From Terebella lapidaria (taxonomy: Eukaryota; Annelida; Polychaeta; Terebellida; Terebellidae): a DNA stretch of 64,000 nt. A program made the position numbers and the translations under genes. Of the stretch, positions 59,414 through 64,000 are shown in pieces. Under the pieces are notes generated by a model that saw only the letters and a list, made by a program, of their open reading frames with translations, searched no databases and was not told the DNA's origin. Each line of letters begins with the position of its first letter. Positions within the stretch are counted from its first letter, which is position 1. The stretch is taken from the NCBI GenBank assembly GCA_949152475.1, contig OX424561.1, positions 27,956,481-28,020,480 of the forward strand. The letters run 5' to 3'.

Positions 59414-60706
59414 AGGGTATATATCACGAAAATGGGATATTGTTTTTTGTGATGTAGGTGAAAGCACTATTTGAATTGAACAAAATGATCTTCACAGCCT
59501 ATTCATATCAGGATTCATTCCAAGGTTATGGCACTTCAAACATGTACATATTTACAGAATCTGACAACAGAATCATAGACAGACTGCTTTTTAATTAGGC
59601 ATTTTGTATCCATATTTTTTCACCAAAATCCATTTTTTATGGTTTATAGTTGGAATAGTCAGTGATTTTATGAAATTTGTGGTTGTCATGGCGACCAATA
59701 GCCTGGCTGAGTCCTTAGCAACCATGGTTGCTCGGGCCAATATCTAATTAATAACGAGATATACGAATGACACCATTTCAGAAAATAGAATAATAGCAAT
59801 ATATGGAGGAATTTATCAGTCAAATGTCTGAACACAAACCTTGTTGCTGAACACAGCAACCAATACAGGCATTGGAAACCAGCAATACATTAACTTCACT
59901 TGGTTCTAAACTACGACTACGCAACAGTCGACTCAATGGTGATCTGTTTAGAAACAATCGAATTGTCGATCCCAAGTGTGGTCACCCGAACAAAAGTATT
60001 GAGCATTATTTGTGTCCTCAGTTTGCTGATACGAAACGCCTCATGCTGCTCAATGTAAATGAGATTGTGAGTCCTCCTGGTCAAGAGTTCATTGTCTCCA
60101 GTGGTCATTTCTCGATGTTAAACTCGGTTGCATGAATCGTCAATTAGACGATTTAATTGAATTCAACTGATGTCCATCGTCCATGGTCATGTCAACAATA
60201 GTAGTAATCTGATCCGTTGGTGGATCCATGTCTCTGTGTGGGGAGCTCGGGAATTCCATTTAATTTATCATTCGTTCATTAATTCATTCGCTAATTAATT
60301 CGATAATTAATCAATGCATTCATTTTTCATTCATTCATTCATTTATTCCACTCTGCATTCATTCATTTCATCCATAACTTGTACTATAGTAATTATTCGA
60401 GGTTGTGGTAAATTTATTCTTCTGAGAATGTTTCCTTGTTCTCTTGTTTGGATGTTCATTATATTTGTTCTTGTATATACGTTTGTGGAGAGCCCCTCGA
60501 TTAGCTATATGCCAATGGGCAATCCAATTAAAATAAATACGTTTAAACTATAAACGTTAGTGATTTCTCAGGCCTGTATCGGTTGCTAAGGAGTGTTTTT
60601 GTACATAACAAATCGAGATGTCAACATTCTGTAAAGACTGTTCTATTCAGCTCAATGAGTGGCTTCAAATGAGCTGATATCATATTTTCGTGATACATAC
60701 CCTTTA
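59413..60706. mobile_element. Inverted-repeat element carrying a LINE fragment
   Basis: The ends AAAGGGTATATATCACGAAA (about 59413) and the reverse complement of TTTCGTGATACATACCCTTT (to about 60706) form ~31-bp inverted repeats. The interior contains a LINE 3' fragment and an (ATTC)n run, so a LINE probably jumped into a MITE. Flanks suggest a TA target but this is not firm. Confidence 0.6.
59870..60370 (+). mobile_element. LINE 3'-end fragment with zinc-binding C-terminus and (ATTC)n tail
   Basis: The frame at 59872-60135 reads LRLRNSRLNGDLFRNN, then CGHPNKSIEHYLCPQF. CGHP...HYLxxCP is the conserved C-terminal zinc-binding patch following the reverse transcriptase in several LINE clades. 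Only this end remains. An (ATTC)n microsatellite at about 60265-60370 is a likely 3' tail. Clade not assigned. Confidence 0.65.
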
Positions 60707-60769
60707 GGTTTGATAAAATGGAACATTTAATTTCAGTGAGAAATAAATAATAAAAAAACGAAAAAAAAG

Positions 60770-61935
60770 GAAAAAACCTCCCTCTTGAATATGGATGTGG
60801 ATATTGCAGATAGATTAGAATAAAACATCATTAACCAAAAACATCATGGGTGAAAAAGATGACAAGTGCGATAATAAGCATTTGACTCCGAAAACCTTGA
60901 CTGGGTGATATTCGGTTTTGCCACATGCCGCGTTTGTTATGTTACCATTCCTTTCTCCAAATGCGCGGGTATTTAAATTCGAGACAAAAAGGCGCTGGCA
61001 CTTTCTTGTATGCTTATGCTCAGATGTTAATTGTGGAACGGCCATAGTGATAATCGATGTCAAATCATATGAAGAGTGCTCACGACTTAGATGGACCCGG
61101 ACCTCTTACTAAAGCGCTCTATGGTGGTAATATCAACCAACTTTGGACTGTAGTTTATGTGTTTAGTTGAACGGTGGACTGAACACACAATTTGTGTTAA
61201 AATACGAAACGCACAAGGTTATTCTCATAAAATCATAGGTCGCGAACACATTAAAGCTATAATCACTTTTAGAATTGACAATTTTTTTTCATTCTGCGGT
61301 AGCTTTATATTGTCTATAGAATGAGAAATCGTACAAATTTGGGTCTGAAATGTGTATTACGTGCCTAAATTGAGTTGCCAAATCAAGATTCAAATTCGGG
61401 CCAGTCTATTTCGCATCAATTTTTTCCTCAAAGCGGCCCGCCTTGCGGGTGAGTTCTACACACAGTCTCATGACGTCATTGGTATTTGTCTAGATACTGT
61501 GGCAACCGGCAATGTAGGCAGGCCGATCATTCTCTATACACTGTTTTCATGCATGATTAACGGCAATTTTCTGAGTATCTGTTGTCGAACTGTGCATATT
61601 TCCTATATATTTCCGACTATTTTGAGATGTACTTTAAATTTTGCGTGACAAACAAAAATGCTAAATTTGGCTGATTTAAAAATTGATTCCAACTTTAATT
61701 AGAACACTGAACTTTCAAAACGTGTTGTTTGTCATACATGTATTCGATACAATGGTGAAACGGTGATAAATCATGTATTATGTCACTATTAAATTTCACA
61801 TCTCACTGTCACGGACTCTTCGATCATATCGTGACGCATGAAACATGGATAAACATAGTTCAACCATGCATGATCATTTTATGTAGAGTGGTACTGTAAT
61901 TGAATACAAATTGAGTATATATGGCGCTGAATCTG
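60770..61935. repeat. Segmental duplicate, copy 2 (partner at 44811-46855)
   Basis: Co-linear with copy 1 as described there; it contains the family-2 MITE at 61251-61698, absent from copy 1, and lacks the 1.2-kb block of copy 1. A minus-strand leader-like peptide MLIIALVIFF parallels that of copy 1. Confidence 0.7.
61251..61698 (+). mobile_element. TTAA-flanked MITE, family 2, copy 2
   Basis: 440-bp body between TTAA at 61251-61254 and 61695-61698; same orientation as the copy at 16808-17229 (shared TGACGTCATTGGTATTTGTC, TTCTGAGTATCTGTTGTCG). The paralogous site near 45443-45450 reads CACATTAATTA with a single TTAA, the empty target. Confidence 0.88.
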
Positions 61936-62619
61936 ACATACAATCAAGGTGGGGAGACGTACCGACTTCTTACATGATTACCGCTTTCTATATGATGCGA
62001 AAATAACTTGCACATGATTGGTTCAGGCGGTAAGCACAGGGGGCTCTATGGAAAACACAAAATTGTGGTGTTATTTTGCGCACAGAGAAATTATCTGTAC
62101 TTGCACGGAACATTAGACATACTTTATTTTCCAACACATTATTCATGTTGATGCACGGGCTTATGAATTTGTCACAATAGTCAATACAGATCGAGAATGA
62201 AGCAATGAAAACGGACATGTCGTTTTGCAGTAGACGAAATAGTGTCAATAAAACACCTATTGTGCTATATATTTGAAGTCATACACGTATTTATGTGTAG
62301 TTAGCCTAGTGGCGGTTACTTGATGACGAATTGTTTAAATTGGACACCAATAACACAAGAAAAACACCAAAAAGCAGGATATAGTTCATGATATAGGGAA
62401 AAAAGTAACTGCATGTGTGTATACGTAGGGTTCGTCGTTTCTCTACAATACATCATTACAGTACAATAAACTTGCATTCTGGTCGGTGCTCGGGGAAAAT
62501 GGAGAATTATATTCATGACATTTGTTAAAGCTAGTTCCTACTCATATTAGATGAACAATTGATACTTTAACTTATTATAAATTGATCTTTGGAATCAATA
62601 ATTGTTTACTAATCTCTAA
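61936..62619. other. Gene-less stretch
   Basis: No exon or repeat that I can support. Confidence 0.3.
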
Positions 62620-63640
62620 GCAATAGAGATTAGTTGAGATGAAATACCTTACATTAATGAATATCCCTACAAGTAAAGCCACGTCTGGAATCGTTCGGCA
62701 ACTGATTAATCCCTAAATTCCTACAGTTCACAACTCAGATATTGAGATGTAATATCCACACATCGTTGAATATCCCTACAATGATGCAAAATAGGAGTCT
62801 GAAGTTAACTACATGATCCACCCAAACATTCTACATAGTACTAACAAATAACAACGCAGATATTGAGATGTAATTTCCCTACATCATTGAATATCCCTAC
62901 AAATGAAACCGAAATGCTTCTAGAATCGTCCTGGCAACTGATTAATACCTACGTTCCGTAAAGTCCCTATATTCACAACTCAGATATTGAGATGTAATAT
63001 CCCTACATTATTGAATATCCCTACAAATACAGCCAAAATGGCTTCTGGAATTGTGAACGCAAGTGATTAATCCCTACGTTCTGTAAAGTCCCTACATGTC
63101 ACAACTCAGATATCGAGATGTAATTTCCCTACATTATTGAATATCCCTACAAATACAGCCAAATGGCTTCCAGAATCGTGAACGCAAGTGATTAATCCCT
63201 ACGTTCTGTAAAGTCCCTACAGTTCACACAACTCAGATATCGAGATGTAATTTCCCTACATTATTGAATATCCCTACTAAAGTCAAAAGGGAGTCTAGAA
63301 TCGTCCTCGCAACTGATTATAATCCCTAACTTCCGCCAAGCCCCTACAGGTCACAACTCAGATATTTAGATGTAATATCCCTACATAATTGAATATCCCT
63401 ACAAATAATGCAAAATAGGAGTCTAAAGTTAACTACACACTTGATTAACCCAAACATTCTACAAAGTACTGACAAGTAACAACTTGGATATTGAGGTGTA
63501 ATTTCCCTACATCATTGAATATCCCTACAAATTTTCTCATAAGGAGTCTGGAAGTCCACACAATTAGTTAATCCCTACGCTTCGCAAAGTTCATACAGTT
63601 CAAAACTAACATTATTGAATATACCTACAAGTAATGCCCA
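62620..63640 (+). repeat. Satellite-like tandem array, ~125-bp unit, about eight copies
   Basis: GAGATGTAAT-type blocks recur at 62744, 62865, 62989, 63115, 63242, 63367 and 63493 (spacing 121-127 bp). Each unit has TTGAATATCCCTACAAAT, a variable middle (GGCTTCTGGAAT type) and GATTAATCCCTACGTTC. TCCCTAC or its variants occur three to four times per unit. It fades out by about 63640. Confidence 0.88.
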
Positions 63641-64000
63641 ATGATAACGAGATGAAATTTCCTATTGAAGATCTCTGTAAATGGTACCAAAGAGTAATAT
63701 GAAATTGAACACGCTACTGTAACCTTATCTTTCCAAGTTTGTTCGTAATATTGTGTCAACTCACACCTCAAAAGGGAAACAAACACTGTTCAGTGTGTAA
63801 GGTAAGCATTTATTCCGAATACACACACTTTAATTTCTGAAATGTACATGTAGGGAGTTTCGTGATTGTAGGGATTTTTTCTATAGTGGAGAGAAAAATT
63901 GATCAGTGCTTCTTTTATTACTGTGGAGACAGTATCACACCGAACACTATATTTATTATTACTGAGTGCGCAGAAGCGTAACTCCTCTGAATTTGATAGT
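63641..64000. other. Right edge, no gene seen
   Basis: AT-rich DNA without a supported exon; GTAGGGATTTT near 63869 is an inverted trace of the satellite motif. Confidence 0.3.

Noticed and set aside
1-64000. tRNA, rRNA and CRISPR features
   Set aside because: I looked for B-box-like GGTTCGAATCC motifs and regular spaced repeats with unique spacers and found none that hold up.

Overview
This is a eukaryotic, AT-rich window from an intron-bearing, transposon-dense animal genome. The gene families (Rab, mARC, PH, PAN plus C-type lectin, LDL-receptor class A repeats) together with CR1/L2-type LINEs carrying a 2A-like peptide, Penelope-like elements and many TTAA-target MITEs fit a marine invertebrate. 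A non-vertebrate deuterostome such as amphioxus, a hemichordate or an echinoderm is my best guess, but I cannot name the species. There is no bacterial, tRNA, rRNA or CRISPR content that I can see.

Five intact gene models plus one partial one can be assembled from exons with canonical splice sites. At the left edge are the last four exons of a mitochondrial amidoxime reducing component (mARC/MOSC) gene (+, 307-1084). It converges on a seven-exon Rab GTPase of the Rab8/10/15 group (-, 2364-5376, 206 aa). A 589-bp gap separates this head-to-head from a two-exon PH-domain gene with a C-terminal CaaX-like box (+, 5966-9261). Next come two tandem paralogues on the minus strand, each of three exons with identical exon lengths, encoding a secreted PAN/apple plus C-type lectin protein (11169-13354 and 28812-30734). 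Near the right end an eleven-exon gene encodes a secreted protein with nine LDLa modules (+, 54992-57573).

The rest is a transposon landscape. An old LTR retroelement (19920-27954) lies between the two lectin genes. Its 5' LTR carries a 1.08-kb DNA transposon with 78-bp terminal inverted repeats, CACGGTG termini and a 5-bp target duplication, resembling the Transib/RAG transposon group. A nearly complete CR1/L2-like LINE (31450-34800, minus) has a 2A-like motif upstream of its endonuclease. There are also two LINE ruins, a Penelope-like fragment, a Tc1/mariner ruin inside the arm of a 2.6-kb foldback element, two families of TTAA-flanked MITEs (two copies each), a cluster of five palindromic units, several 50-75-bp-arm hairpins, a 63-bp minisatellite open in both strands, a 133-bp degenerate repeat array and a ~125-bp satellite at the right edge. 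A block near 45-46.8 kb is repeated at 60.8-61.9 kb; one copy holds a TTAA MITE and the other shows the empty site.

The most biologically interesting points are the lectin pair, whose exon-3 amino-acid differences all fall in the ligand-loop stretch, the Transib-like element, the 2A-bearing LINE, and a perfect 41-bp palindrome two bases before the start codon of the LDLa gene.
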